A stretch of 64,000 nt of DNA from assembly GCA_041395725.1 (NCBI GenBank), contig JAWKZW010000001.1:496001-560000 (forward strand). The letters are read 5' to 3'. Source of the DNA: Gammaproteobacteria bacterium (lineage in GTDB: Bacteria; Pseudomonadota; Gammaproteobacteria; Pseudomonadales; Pseudohongiellaceae). A program made the translations under genes and the position numbers. Position 1 is the stretch's first letter. Each line of letters opens with the position of its first letter. Below are positions 17,407 to 27,261 of the stretch, one piece after another. The notes beneath the pieces are model-generated. The model saw only the letters and a program-made list of their open reading frames with translations, was not told where the DNA came from and ran no database searches.

Positions 17407-20400
17407 CTACATGGATTCCAGTCGACGGTTTTTATTCACGATTAAATAAAGCGCTGGAAGCAATACTAATGTGAGCAACGTTGAGGACACGATGCCCCCG
17501 ATAACTACTGTAGCGAGTGGCCGCTGGACTTCTGACCCAATCCCTGTATTTAGGGCCATCGGAATAAAACCAAGGCTGGCTACCAGTGCTGTCATTAAGA
17601 CAGGCCGCAATCGGGTCATTGCACCTTCGATGATTGCAGGAATCAACTCTCCGTTTTTCCGCCAAAGGGAATTAATGAAAGTGAGCATAACCAGCCCGTT
17701 GAGTACGGCAATACCAGATAATGCAATGAAGCCGACTGCAGCCGTTATTGACAAGGGCATCCCGCGCATCCAAAGCGCAATTACACCTCCAGTCAAGGCA
17801 AGCGGTACGCCAGTGAAAATCACCAGGGAGTCTCGAATTGAACCAAGGACTATGAGCAGTAGCCCGAATATCAAAGCAAGAGTCGCAGGAACCACCAGGG
17901 ATAGTCTCTGGCTCGCGGATTCCAATTGCTCAAAAGTACCGCCGTACTCAACATAATAGCCCGGAGGAAAGTCAATCTGGTTGCTGACAGCATCCTGTAC
18001 TTCGGCAACAAATGATCCCAGATCGCGCCCTCTAACATTGGCACTGACTACGACGCGACGCTGACCGTTCTCACGGCTGATCCGATTTGGGGACGAAACC
18101 AGTTCCGTTTCAACGACCTCAGATAAGAGTACGTAACCAGCCTCATTGGCTACCGTAGGAACTGGTATAGGCAGTCTGCCGATTCTATCTAAATCAGGAC
18201 GCATTTCTTCAGGCAGTCGTACAACAAGGGGAAACCGGCGATCGCCTTCGTAAATCAAGCCGACAGTCTCTCCTCCTATTGCTGCACTGATCAGGTGTTG
18301 AGCATCTCTAATACTAAGGCCATAACGCGATAATACCTCCCGTTTTGGCGTGAGCGTCAGCATGGGAAGTCCGTCGGTTTGCTCGATTCTGGCATCGGCA
18401 GCACCTTCGATTTGCTCGACAACCTCAAGTATTTCCTGAGCTGTGTCACTTAATTGATCGAGGTCCTCCCCAAAAACCATAATACCTAGATCGGATCGCA
18501 CTCCGGAAATCAGTTCATTGAAGCGCATTTGGATGGGCTGTGTGACTTCATAGATTTGGCCTGGAAGTGCTTCTAACGTTTCCTCCCACTCCTCAAGCAG
18601 CTCGCTTTTTTCCCTCGACGGTTCGGGCCATTCGTTCCTGGGTTTGAGAATGACAAAGGTATCGGAAATACTGGGAGGCATGGGGTCCGAAGCGATCTCG
18701 GGCGTGCCAATTCTTGAAAAAACATCCTGCACTTCAGGGAAATCCAGCAGACGGCGTTCCAGGATATCCTGCATTTCGATAGATTGCTGCAAACTCGTGC
18801 CTGGAGGACGTAGAGCCTGCACCGTTACATCGCCCTCATCAAGCTGAGGAATAAACTCCGACCCCATTGTGCTTGCCAACCAGCCTGCCCCGCCGACAGC
18901 CGACACTGCGATTACTACAACTAACCAGCGAAGTTGTAAAGAGGCCTCCAACACAGGCTTGTAGATCCATTCCGCGCTCCGCATAACAGGATTTTTCTTC
19001 TCAGAGACTTTTCCTGTGATGAACAATGCTACTGCGGCCGGGACAAAAGTCAGTGATAGGATCATCGCAGACATCAGAGCTATGATGACTGTAATCGCCA
19101 TTGGGTGAAACATTTTGCCTTCGATACCGGTGAGCGTGAATATGGGAATGTATACCAAGGTGATAATGGCTACACCAAAGAGGCTGGGTCGAATAACCTC
19201 ATTAGTTGCCTCAAATACGACTTCCATTCGCTCTTTGAGACTCAATACTGAGTCTCTATGGGTGGCTAAACCGAGTCTGCGAATAGAATTCTCGACAATG
19301 ATTACCGCGCCGTCCACGATCAGCCCAAAATCGAGCGCACCCAGACTCATCAGATTGGCGGAAACCCCTGCCTCTACCATCCCAGAAATCGTGGCTAGCA
19401 TGCTGATGGGTATTACCATTGCCGTAATGAGCGCTGCACGGATATTACCCAGCAGGAGAAACAGGATGAAGATGACCAACAGTGCGCCGACAACCAGATT
19501 TTCTTCAACCGTAGCAATAGTGTTGTCAACGAGCACAGTCCTGTCATATAGTGCTTGAGCTAGAACCCCATCGGGCAATGTTCTATTGATTTCTTCCAGT
19601 TTCTCGGCCACCTGTCTGGCCACCGTTCGAGAATTCTCTCCCAGCAACATAAAAGCAGTTCCAATAACCGCTTCCTGGCCCTCGTGAGTTCCTGCTCCAG
19701 TTCTCAGCTCCCTACCAATAGTAACTTCAGCAACGTCTTTCACTCGGACAGGAATGCTATTTCGAGTAACGATGCTTACCTGTTCAATGTCCGCAATGGT
19801 TTCCAGTTGCCCAGGTGAACGAACCATAAGTTGTTGGCCATTTCGCTCGATGTAACCGGCACCCTGGTTGATATTGTTGTCCCACAATGCAGATAACAAT
19901 TCCGGCAGGGTTATCCCCCAGCTCAACATTTTGGTGGGGTCGGGCGTTACGTGATACTGCTTTTCGAATCCTCCGCTGGTGTTGACTTCCGTAACGCCAT
20001 CAACCAGGATCAGCTGTCGCTTGATTACCCAATCTTGAATTTCCCGTAACGCAAACAGATCATAGGGCTCTCCGTTAGGTTGCACTGCTCCTTCTTCAGC
20101 CCTAACCGTGTACATGAATATTTCACCAAGCCCGGAAGATATCGGGCCCATTTCTGGCTCCAGTCCTGTAGGCAATTGGCTCTTGATTGCGCCGAGTCGC
20201 GAATTGACAAGGTTGCGGGCAAAATAAATATCCGTGCCTTCTTCAAAAACCGCAGTCACCTGGGACAAACCGTAGGCAGAGAGTGACCGTGTGTAAGAAA
20301 GCTGTGGTAGTCCAGCGAGTGCAGTCTCAATTGGAAAAGTGATCCGTTGCTCGGATTCTAACGGCGAATATCCTGGTGCTTCAGTATTAATCTGAACCTG

Positions 20401-20535
20401 TATGTTAGTAATATCTGGCACGGCATCGATGGGCAAGTTTTGAAAATTCCAAACGCCAAATGCACAGATGGAAAGAACCGCCATCATGACGATCCAGCGA
20501 CTACGAATCATTCGTCTGATAATACGTTCAAGCAT
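17407..20535 (-). CDS. czcA: Heavy-metal efflux RND pump, CzcA type
   Basis: A 1042-residue inner-membrane RND protein with 12 helices and two large periplasmic loops. The helix 4 motif around residue 405 is DFGLIVDGAVIIVEN, the divalent-cation (Zn/Co/Cd/Ni) signature, and not the A-x-G-x-x-V-D-A-A form of Cu(I)/Ag(I) pumps. N-terminal FQNLPIDAVPDITNIQVQI and GSEFIPQLDEGD are also typical. It forms the proton-driven pump of a CzcCBA complex with the adaptor (11 nt upstream) and outer-membrane channel genes. Confidence 0.95.
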   Translation of the reverse strand: MLERIIRRMIRSRWIVMMAVLSICAFGVWNFQNLPIDAVPDITNIQVQINTEAPGYSPLESEQRITFPIETALAGLPQLSYTRSLSAYGLSQVTAVFEEGTDIYFARNLVNSRLGAIKSQLPTGLEPEMGPISSGLGEIFMYTVRAEEGAVQPNGEPYDLFALREIQDWVIKRQLILVDGVTEVNTSGGFEKQYHVTPDPTKMLSWGITLPELLSALWDNNINQGAGYIERNGQQLMVRSPGQLETIADIEQVSIVTRNSIPVRVKDVAEVTIGRELRTGAGTHEGQEAVIGTAFMLLGENSRTVARQVAEKLEEINRTLPDGVLAQALYDRTVLVDNTIATVEENLVVGALLVIFILFLLLGNIRAALITAMVIPISMLATISGMVEAGVSANLMSLGALDFGLIVDGAVIIVENSIRRLGLATHRDSVLSLKERMEVVFEATNEVIRPSLFGVAIITLVYIPIFTLTGIEGKMFHPMAITVIIALMSAMILSLTFVPAAVALFITGKVSEKKNPVMRSAEWIYKPVLEASLQLRWLVVVIAVSAVGGAGWLASTMGSEFIPQLDEGDVTVQALRPPGTSLQQSIEMQDILERRLLDFPEVQDVFSRIGTPEIASDPMPPSISDTFVILKPRNEWPEPSREKSELLEEWEETLEALPGQIYEVTQPIQMRFNELISGVRSDLGIMVFGEDLDQLSDTAQEILEVVEQIEGAADARIEQTDGLPMLTLTPKREVLSRYGLSIRDAQHLISAAIGGETVGLIYEGDRRFPLVVRLPEEMRPDLDRIGRLPIPVPTVANEAGYVLLSEVVETELVSSPNRISRENGQRRVVVSANVRGRDLGSFVAEVQDAVSNQIDFPPGYYVEYGGTFEQLESASQRLSLVVPATLALIFGLLLIVLGSIRDSLVIFTGVPLALTGGVIALWMRGMPLSITAAVGFIALSGIAVLNGLVMLTFINSLWRKNGELIPAIIEGAMTRLRPVLMTALVASLGFIPMALNTGIGSEVQRPLATVVIGGIVSSTLLTLVLLPALYLIVNKNRRLESM

Positions 20536-20546
20536 GGCGAAACCTC

Positions 20547-21482
20547 TTAATGTTCATGTTCGACACCTTCTTTTTCGAGATCGGCTTTAATCAAATAGCT
20601 GTTTGAAACCACATAGCGTTCCCCTGGTAAAAGGCCTGCAAGAATTTCAGTGGAAAATGGATCAGAACTACCAAGCGTGACGGTTCGAGGTTCATAGATG
20701 TCCCCTTCCAGTACGAATACAACCTGGTTATTTTCGTATGTCTGTAGAGCATTTTTCCTGATAGCGAGATCGACTTCTTCGGATTCAAGATGTACAAACG
20801 CTTCGACCAGCAATCCTGGTGTCCATATTGAGTCGGAGTTTTCGAGTGGGACTTTGGCGATAACGGTAGGAGATTCACCTTGGCTGGGATTGATATAGCG
20901 GATGGTGCTTTCTGCCGACCGGTTATCAATCCGAATTGTCACCGCCATGCCCGGGCGAATCTGTTGTGAGTCACCCGGAAACACCGTGAGATCAACCCAG
21001 ATGTCCTCGTAGTTTGCGATAGTCAGCAAAGATTGCCCGGTTGCCAATTCACCTGGATTAGCGTGCTTTTCGACTACAATGCCACTGAGCGGTGCCCGAA
21101 TTTCGTAGTTCTGCAGACTCCTGTTTGCCTCAACCACAGCAATAACTTGCCCGGCTTCCACGCTATCGCCAAGCGCGGTATTCATCGACACTATCATACC
21201 GGGATAACGGGCATAAACGTGACTGATGCCCTGGGGGTCAGGCATGGTCCTACCGTAGAGTAATAAACTGCGATTGATCACGCCGCCGCCGGCCAACTCA
21301 GTTTCGATTCCCAGTTCCTGTGCTAAGTTCGCGGATATTTGCACGACCCCTTCTACGCCCTCTTCGTGTTCATGCTCCTCTTCTGCCGCCATCGCATTTG
21401 AACTGACTAGAATCGCGCTCGCGATAATCAACTTGAACACATACTGTATTGCGACACTAAAGTTGTTATGTAATCTATTCAT
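20547..21482 (-). CDS. czcB: Czc efflux periplasmic adaptor (membrane fusion protein)
   Basis: I use the ATG at 21482 (MNRLHNNFSV), preceded by GGGGA, because the more upstream ATG at 21521 overlaps czcC. The product has a signal segment ending AMAA, a His/Glu-rich mature N-terminus (EEEHEHEEGVEG), a barrel-sandwich (lipoyl-like) domain (VVEANRSLQNYEIRAPLSGIVVEKHANPGE), a beta-barrel domain and a His-containing tail (EGVEHEH). It links CzcA to the outer-membrane channel, and the His runs suggest periplasmic metal capture. Confidence 0.92.
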   Translation of the reverse strand: MNRLHNNFSVAIQYVFKLIIASAILVSSNAMAAEEEHEHEEGVEGVVQISANLAQELGIETELAGGGVINRSLLLYGRTMPDPQGISHVYARYPGMIVSMNTALGDSVEAGQVIAVVEANRSLQNYEIRAPLSGIVVEKHANPGELATGQSLLTIANYEDIWVDLTVFPGDSQQIRPGMAVTIRIDNRSAESTIRYINPSQGESPTVIAKVPLENSDSIWTPGLLVEAFVHLESEEVDLAIRKNALQTYENNQVVFVLEGDIYEPRTVTLGSSDPFSTEILAGLLPGERYVVSNSYLIKADLEKEGVEHEH

Positions 21483-21495
21483 TGAATTGTCCCCG

Positions 21496-22749
21496 TTACT
21501 GACCACTAAGTGGTAGTCCACTGAGTCGCTCTATCTCAGCGCGTAATCGATGAGCGTTACCTGCACTAGTAATAAGCGAAAGTTGAGCATCCAAAAATTC
21601 CCGTTGCGCGCTTATCAGTTCGACGTAGCTGTAGTTGCCGGCCCTATACACTACCTGAGTTTGCTGTTGCACTTGCTGCAAGATGGGAATGACTTGTTGC
21701 TGCAAAGTGTTAAATTCTGAAATTGACTGTTGGAGGGCTTGGTGAAGAGAGCGTATTTCTCCTTCTATCGCATTACGCGCTGTGAGTCTCCGCATTTCGA
21801 CTTCTTGTAAATTGGCCCGTGCTGTACGATAAGCGCCAGCAGCTCGAGCTTTACTGTACAGCGGTATGGAGACATCAAAGGCAAGCCCGGTATCGTCAAT
21901 CTCTTTTAAGTGCCGAATTCCTGCAGACCATTGTATGTCGCCCTGTTCGCGCGATTGTGCTAAACGAAGCTCGGCTTCGAGAAGGCGGGATTCTGCTGCG
22001 AGAATCTCAATATCAGGATTCGACATCAGCTCAGTCAGTATCGATTCGACTGATCCGGCTTGACCAACATTTAAAAAGTCAGAAATCACGGAATCAAACT
22101 GCGGGGAATTGCTAGTCCACATGTTTGCCAGTCGAATTCTGGCGCTTTCTAGACGGGCTACGGCAGCCTGTTCTGCTATCTGAGAACGTATCAGCGCTGC
22201 ATTTGCTCGATCTAACTCCAACTGAGGCGCCTGTCCCGCCGCGACAAGAGGCTGAATCGAATTGACAGTCTGTTCGGCTATAGCAGTCGATTGTGATTGT
22301 AGGGTAATCTGTTCTTGGGCACTTGCCACATCGATAAAACGCCGGACAACTTCAATCAACAGGTCCAATTCGGCAACTCGCTGTTCGGCATCTAAGAAAT
22401 CGATTCTGCGACTAACGGCGCCTACTCTCGCCGCTCTTTTATCACCCATTTCTACCACGCTGGATAATCTGAGAGTGGCTTCAGCACCAGTGAAGTCTTT
22501 GATGTCACCGGTACCAAGTGCATTTTCAATTTCACCACCAAGAACGAATGCGGGCTTTAATTCCGCTGTCTCTCGCTCACCCAGCAAGGCTTCATGGCGC
22601 AGAGGAAAACTGCGCAGTCTGGGATTTGTCGCCAATGTGGCTTCCAGTGCATCACTCAACGAAATAGTGCCAGTCAGCACTTCCTGGGCATTGCACAGGG
22701 CGCTCACGAATGTGGCGCAAGCCACAATCGTCAAACATTTAAAGTTCAT
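21496..22749 (-). CDS. czcC: Czc outer-membrane efflux channel (TolC family)
   Basis: A 417-residue protein with a signal peptide (ending CNAQE), then long amphipathic helices in two repeats (about 25-200 and 220-410), as in outer membrane factors of the TolC/OprM fold. It lies directly before czcB in a czcCBA order. Helical stretches such as ETAELKPAFVLGGEIENALG and the C-terminal YVELISAQREFLDAQLSL fit CzcC/CusC relatives. It should form the trimeric exit duct for the RND pump. Confidence 0.92.
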   Translation of the reverse strand: MNFKCLTIVACATFVSALCNAQEVLTGTISLSDALEATLATNPRLRSFPLRHEALLGERETAELKPAFVLGGEIENALGTGDIKDFTGAEATLRLSSVVEMGDKRAARVGAVSRRIDFLDAEQRVAELDLLIEVVRRFIDVASAQEQITLQSQSTAIAEQTVNSIQPLVAAGQAPQLELDRANAALIRSQIAEQAAVARLESARIRLANMWTSNSPQFDSVISDFLNVGQAGSVESILTELMSNPDIEILAAESRLLEAELRLAQSREQGDIQWSAGIRHLKEIDDTGLAFDVSIPLYSKARAAGAYRTARANLQEVEMRRLTARNAIEGEIRSLHQALQQSISEFNTLQQQVIPILQQVQQQTQVVYRAGNYSYVELISAQREFLDAQLSLITSAGNAHRLRAEIERLSGLPLSGQ

Positions 22750-22824
22750 CGATTTTCTCCCGCAACCAGCCGGAATATAAACAACCCAGACCCTTTGCCT
22801 GAATTGACTATTTTGAAGATAAAA

Positions 22825-23229
22825 TTAGGCTAGTACAGGAGGTGCGCGAGAGGGCGGTAGAAGCGATTCGGGACCATCAGGCAGGAACTCGCTTCGAATG
22901 ATCGTGAAGGGTTCTTTAGAATTCTTTGTAGTTTCGGGCAAATGGAAAGTAGAAACGGCAATAGCAAAAGTGGCAGTTTTGAAGATCTTGGATAACAGAG
23001 TATCAAAGGAAAGTTCACGTTCAACATCCGCCTGATCTACTTCAGCTAAATCGTCAATTGTAACTAAATCTATCGAGTGCGAATCTTCAGATTCGAAGTG
23101 AATTGAAATAGGAGCTTCATCACCGTCAAGACAAAAGCGCTGGTGAATGTGTGACGAACTGGCGAAAACGAGCAATAGCGCAGCGAGAAACGCCGGTATG
23201 CTTCGTACTATGCCAAATTTATTCATCAT
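22825..23229 (-). CDS. CzcI-like periplasmic protein leading the czc operon
   Basis: About 134 residues. An ATG at 23229 or 23226 is more likely than the TTG at 23238. It has a signal peptide, a mature N-terminus with SSHIHQRFCLDGDEAP, an acidic middle and a Pro-rich end (LLPPSRAPPVLA). Small secreted proteins with an H-x-H-x-R-F-C-L-D-G segment and a terminal P-P-x-R-A-P-P head many czc operons in gammaproteobacteria and may sense or buffer metal. That function is inference. An AT-rich promoter region lies upstream. Confidence 0.7.
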   Translation of the reverse strand: MMNKFGIVRSIPAFLAALLLVFASSSHIHQRFCLDGDEAPISIHFESEDSHSIDLVTIDDLAEVDQADVERELSFDTLLSKIFKTATFAIAVSTFHLPETTKNSKEPFTIIRSEFLPDGPESLLPPSRAPPVLA

Positions 23230-23239
23230 TTTGATCAAT

Positions 23240-23713
23240 AATGCCGGTTTGGTTGTTAACTATAACCTTTTTAGCGAGTGTAGTGTATGCGTAATTTCTC
23301 AATTTGAACACGTGAGATTGTTGTACTACCCACAGTTAAGCTTGTTTTCAATATATATAACATGCTGTATTTAATGATAAATAGTTACATATTCTAAAAA
23401 ACCATTAAGGTGAGCTGAATCTGCCGCTGATGACTATTGGCCCAACTCGGCATCGACCAACGATTCCATCGGCTCGCCCTAGGAGCAAACCGCAAGTTAA
23501 TGCGCTCAGGCATGCCTACCATATTGCCAGCAACCCAAAGGGCGTACCCGCCACCGGCGTCGTTCTCGATGTGCTCGACCATAATGTACTAGCATTCTAC
23601 TAAACATTCGAGTACTTTTTTGCCGGCAACCGGCAATGCCACGAAGCTGTTTGTGCCCATGGCATCATTGGAGACACTGTAACCACCCTTCCCTGAATCC
23701 GCCCGGTCCGATA
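23240..23713. other. Intergenic: czc promoter and right cargo/ICE junction
   Basis: About 470 bases. The left half (23.24-23.40 kb) is AT-rich and probably holds the czc promoter. From 23.39 to 23.58 kb the minus strand has an open stretch of 62 codons (MVEHIENDAGGGYALWVAGN...) that I cannot assign and think may be the broken start of a lost ICE gene. No insertion-sequence end is clear. Confidence 0.45.
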
Positions 23714-24445
23714 TCACAGATACTTTTTAAATGTACTGGCCGTGATGGTGACGGCAAAGGCAAAGGCCAAAGCAAACGGCAGGATGATCCAGGACGGATG
23801 GAGGCTGAATGGCAGCGCCAAGTAGAGAATCCAGGCCATGATGATCAGCGGAATAGCAGCTTTCTTGGCGTAGTGATAGACAAAGGAGCTCTCTCGCCCC
23901 CCACCCCAGCGCCGCAAATCCCGCTGCACCAGACCATCAACTAGCGCTACCAGGGTGAAAAGCCCAAATACCGGGGTGGCCAAGACCAGAATGGCCAGTC
24001 TCATCGCGAACACCTGCGTGATCTGCATACCCGCCAGCACATAGTCACCCACCGGCCGATAAAGCCGGTGCAATATAGGGCGCACACCTGACTCTTCGGA
24101 AGCCGGATCCGGCGTGACCCACTGAATGAAATCAGTAACGCCGGACCACTCGAAGGCGATGGTGTAGAAGCGCTCCGACAAATCACTGGCGAATTGCATG
24201 GGCTGCGTGGTCAACCAACTGCGATGAAAATCTGCCCCGAGAAACTGCAGCTCATTCACCAGCATCTGTCGGCTGTGCGCCACGCCCTGTTCTTGCCACC
24301 ACAATGCCATACCAATCCATTCGATTAGGATGGAAAAGACCAGGGAGAGGATCAGCCATTTGAGGCACTGGGCGAGCCCCGTCAATCCCTGGGAGATCAC
24401 TCCGGGACGGGCAACGGGTCGGCGAGGATCGGTCGGTTCCGCCAT
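23714..24445 (-). CDS. ICE membrane protein TIGR03747
   Basis: A 243-residue inner-membrane protein with four hydrophobic segments (about 28-47, 143-170, 195-212 and 218-240) and a periplasmic loop with WQEQGVAHSRQMLVNELQFL. This is the topology and the location, directly after traD with a 2-nt gap, of TIGR03747 (DUF4400-like) proteins of PFGI-1 ICEs. In the usual order the RAQPRD gene is close downstream; here the cargo is in between. Confidence 0.87.
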   Translation of the reverse strand: MAEPTDPRRPVARPGVISQGLTGLAQCLKWLILSLVFSILIEWIGMALWWQEQGVAHSRQMLVNELQFLGADFHRSWLTTQPMQFASDLSERFYTIAFEWSGVTDFIQWVTPDPASEESGVRPILHRLYRPVGDYVLAGMQITQVFAMRLAILVLATPVFGLFTLVALVDGLVQRDLRRWGGGRESSFVYHYAKKAAIPLIIMAWILYLALPFSLHPSWIILPFALAFAFAVTITASTFKKYL

Positions 24446-24447
24446 GC

Positions 24448-26577
24448 TCAGGCTGAGTCACTTGATTCGGTAGACTCCACCGTCGCCTCAGAGACGCCGT
24501 ACCACCAGTGCTCAGTCACCCGATACCAGTGATCGTTGGTGATGTAGTTGCGCCGCATGGCTTCGGCCATGTCCTCAAAATTTCCTGGCATGGCGGCGTC
24601 ACTGCGGTCCTCTGGCAACGGAATACGAATTTTCCAAAGCTGCCCTCCTTCCAATAGCGCGAAAGCCTGCCCCTTGGGCAACGTGACCATATCCGCCGCG
24701 GTCAGCATCGGCACTTCCGAGACGCTGATCCGGTCCTCATTGCGGGATTTGAAGTCGACGCCGGAACCAGGATCCGATGAATCATCGACACCGGAGACAC
24801 TCATCAGGGTGAATACCTCGACACGGGGCAACTGCTCGGTCAGCATTGCGGCCGTATCCAGCTCTTTCACGCGCAGCATCAGCATCGTATTAAAGTTGCC
24901 CGCCACCTGCCCGGCCTTGGCGCGACTGCCGATACGCGCTTCCACATCCGACCAGGTCTGGGTATAGGCCGTGACCTGAAAACCGGCTCCTCCGGCCTTG
25001 TTCAACAACGGCACGAACTCGTCCCCGATCAGCTCGTTGAACTCGTCCGCGTGCAACGAGATAGTGGGGAGCGACTGTCGAGTGTTTGGTGGGATAGCTG
25101 TATCAGATCCTGGCGCCGCAACACCGTGCTTGTAGATCGTACCTGCGACGGACACCAGGTCCGCGAACATGGAGTTGCCCACCGCACTGGCAACCGTGGT
25201 GTCGGTCAGCGCATCTAACCCGACATACACAATACCCTTGCGCCGGACCACTTCCATCCATTCGAAGATCGGTCGGGCATCTCGATCATCCTGGTAGTCC
25301 GGCGAGATCAGCGCGGCAATGGTGCCGGTCGTCAGTTTTTCCATCAGCGGGCCGACGGAACTGACGATCTTGTCGAAATAGGTCTTGTCGTATTTGAAAG
25401 CCGAAATCAGACCATCCAGAACGGGGTCGTAAATGGCCCTTTCCTGTAACAAACGCATACAGGCGATGGCCTCCATCGACCGGCCACGCAATGCATTGGG
25501 CAGGTTGCGCTCCTTGATATCCGCGGCGCGCGCTTCCACCAGCGAGGCCCAGGTGTCGATACCGGCCACCTCGGCGCAGTGGCGGGCATACTCCACAAAC
25601 AGGGGCTCGATATCGTTGATGTAGCGGCGGATCTGTTGATAGTCCGGACGACGTTTCAGGGCCACCAGTGCGCGCGCAATGATATTGACGAAGCGCCAGG
25701 CGAATTCTTTGAAGGCCGCGGAGTTCCCTTCGTTCGGTAACTGATTGGCGATACGGGTAGCGACCTCGGTAATGCGCGAGAAGTTGCCAATGGCGTTATA
25801 GCGTGCCGACAATTCAGGGAAGCCGAGATGGAACAGATAGAAGTCCTCCAGACGTCCGGCGCGCTTGGCCTCGGCATAGATGCGGCGCAAGAGATCGGCG
25901 TCCCCCTTCGGATCGAAGACGATGACCACATCGCCCCGGCGGATGTCCTGGGTGATCAGCAGTTCGGCCAGGCGCGTCTTGCCGACACGTGTGGTGCCGA
26001 GCACCAGGGTGTGTCCGACCCGCTCACCGAGATCCATCCACACGGACTGTTCAAGCGGCTCAACGGCGTGCAGGGCAGGCTTGCCGCCGACCGCCGGTAG
26101 CGGTGCCAACGGATTCCAGCGGGAGCGGCTGCGCAGCCCTTTGGCCACCAAAGAAAGTACTGGAATCGACTCCCAGGCCACTTCCTTCTGTCTGGCCCAC
26201 TGATAGAGCCTGCCCGGTTGCACGTAACGCTGCACCTCGGGCTTCAGTGTATCGCGCAGCCTCTGTGTGTGTTGTTGGGTCCAGCGAAAGCCTTTACCTA
26301 AAAACAGCTTGTGCCGACTGACGGGAATCTGCTCTGCCCGCACACGGTATTCCGGCAGGCGCTTCATGTGGTGTTGGTAGCGCAGTACGCGCCAGGCCTG
26401 GCGGCCGCGCCACATACCAAACCCGAAGAAAGTCATACCGGTGGCCCATGCGATACCTGGTGGCATCATCAAGGCCCAGGGCGCCAACCAGGACAGTGTC
26501 CCCGCCGCCAATGCGGTGGCGGTGGACCACAATTCGACGGGAGGCCGCAACAACGCCTCCATCGGATGCGTGCTCAT
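24448..26577 (-). CDS. traD: Conjugative coupling factor TraD (TIGR03743)
   Basis: A 709-residue type IV coupling ATPase with two N-terminal membrane helices (about 20-60), the Walker A GTTRVGKTRL (about residue 193-202), a Walker B-like VVIVFDPKGD, and a later ISLHADEFNEL segment with the catalytic Asp-Glu. The C-terminal tail is polar. It recruits relaxase-bound DNA to the channel. Its start overlaps the stop of the upstream TIGR03765 gene by 4 nt. The family is TIGR03743 of PFGI-1 elements. Confidence 0.93.
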   Translation of the reverse strand: MSTHPMEALLRPPVELWSTATALAAGTLSWLAPWALMMPPGIAWATGMTFFGFGMWRGRQAWRVLRYQHHMKRLPEYRVRAEQIPVSRHKLFLGKGFRWTQQHTQRLRDTLKPEVQRYVQPGRLYQWARQKEVAWESIPVLSLVAKGLRSRSRWNPLAPLPAVGGKPALHAVEPLEQSVWMDLGERVGHTLVLGTTRVGKTRLAELLITQDIRRGDVVIVFDPKGDADLLRRIYAEAKRAGRLEDFYLFHLGFPELSARYNAIGNFSRITEVATRIANQLPNEGNSAAFKEFAWRFVNIIARALVALKRRPDYQQIRRYINDIEPLFVEYARHCAEVAGIDTWASLVEARAADIKERNLPNALRGRSMEAIACMRLLQERAIYDPVLDGLISAFKYDKTYFDKIVSSVGPLMEKLTTGTIAALISPDYQDDRDARPIFEWMEVVRRKGIVYVGLDALTDTTVASAVGNSMFADLVSVAGTIYKHGVAAPGSDTAIPPNTRQSLPTISLHADEFNELIGDEFVPLLNKAGGAGFQVTAYTQTWSDVEARIGSRAKAGQVAGNFNTMLMLRVKELDTAAMLTEQLPRVEVFTLMSVSGVDDSSDPGSGVDFKSRNEDRISVSEVPMLTAADMVTLPKGQAFALLEGGQLWKIRIPLPEDRSDAAMPGNFEDMAEAMRRNYITNDHWYRVTEHWWYGVSEATVESTESSDSA

Positions 26578-27149
26578 TGCCGGAGTCCGTCAGGGGTTAT
26601 CAATACCGGGTAGCGATCGATGCCCAGGGTCACGGCCAGGTCATTCCCGGATCCCAGGGTAATCGATAAGCCTTGTGCCACTTTTGCAACCTGTTGCACA
26701 TCAGCCTCAGTCTCCGCTTGTACCAGCATGCCCACGGCACCCAGTCGCTTAAGTGTTTCCCAGTGCGAGGCCAGCCACTGCAACGACACCGCATCCGACC
26801 CGATCAGAAAAAACGGCCGCGGATTGCCTTGTGCGAGGCGCGCCAGCACCTCCGGATGCAAGGCTCTGCCAGTAATCTCGCCGACAGTCAGACCGGGTGA
26901 GCGCACTGGCAACAGATTACGAAGGGCTGCCGGACCATAACTGGACGAAGAATTGGGGGTGGTGCTTTCGGCGGGACCAGACGATGGCGCCTGGTCCGCC
27001 AGGAGTGGCTCCAGCAGCGGCGCCAGTGGCTGCGTTTGACCGCTGTCATAGAGGACTGTCAACTGGGCGAGCGCCTTGGCGCTCATGCCGAGCGAGAGTA
27101 ACAATCCGAGTCCAAAGATCGGCCACAGAGATTGACTACTGCTCATCAA
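26574..27149 (-). CDS. ICE protein TIGR03765 (PFL_4695 family)
   Basis: A 191-residue secreted protein: a signal peptide ending ALA (about residue 28), then a domain with PVRSPGLTVGEITGRALHPEVLARL and GSDAVSLQWL, and a terminal VTLGIDRYPVLITPDGLRQ, the conserved end of the PFL_4695 family. It lies between the small ORF after TIGR03759 and traD. The function is unknown; the periplasmic location suggests a channel accessory. Confidence 0.86.
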   Translation of the reverse strand: MMSSSQSLWPIFGLGLLLSLGMSAKALAQLTVLYDSGQTQPLAPLLEPLLADQAPSSGPAESTTPNSSSSYGPAALRNLLPVRSPGLTVGEITGRALHPEVLARLAQGNPRPFFLIGSDAVSLQWLASHWETLKRLGAVGMLVQAETEADVQQVAKVAQGLSITLGSGNDLAVTLGIDRYPVLITPDGLRQ

Positions 27150-27261
27150 AGAGAGCCTCCACTGTCACGACGACCCGTTGCGTCCAGCGTTCCTGTACGC
27201 GGCGGCCGTTGCGGTTTGCGCGGGCTGGATCATTGGGCCCTTGATAGTAACCGGCGCTCAT
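27136..27261 (-). CDS. 41-residue ORF in the place of the lytic transglycosylase
   Basis: A 41-codon frame (MSAGYYQGPNDPARANRNGR...) whose ATG overlaps the stop of the TIGR03759 gene (TGATG) and whose end overlaps the start of the TIGR03765 gene by 14 nt. Such tight coupling suggests it is translated. In most ICEs of this class a transglycosylase gene lies here; I see no transglycosylase motif. It may be a remnant after a deletion or an unrelated small protein. Confidence 0.4.
   Translation of the reverse strand: MSAGYYQGPNDPARANRNGRRVQERWTQRVVVTVEALFDEQ

Noticed and set aside
17407..20535. CusA-type copper/silver pump
   Set aside because: Helix 4 reads DFGLIVDGAVI, the divalent-cation form, not the Cu/Ag form.
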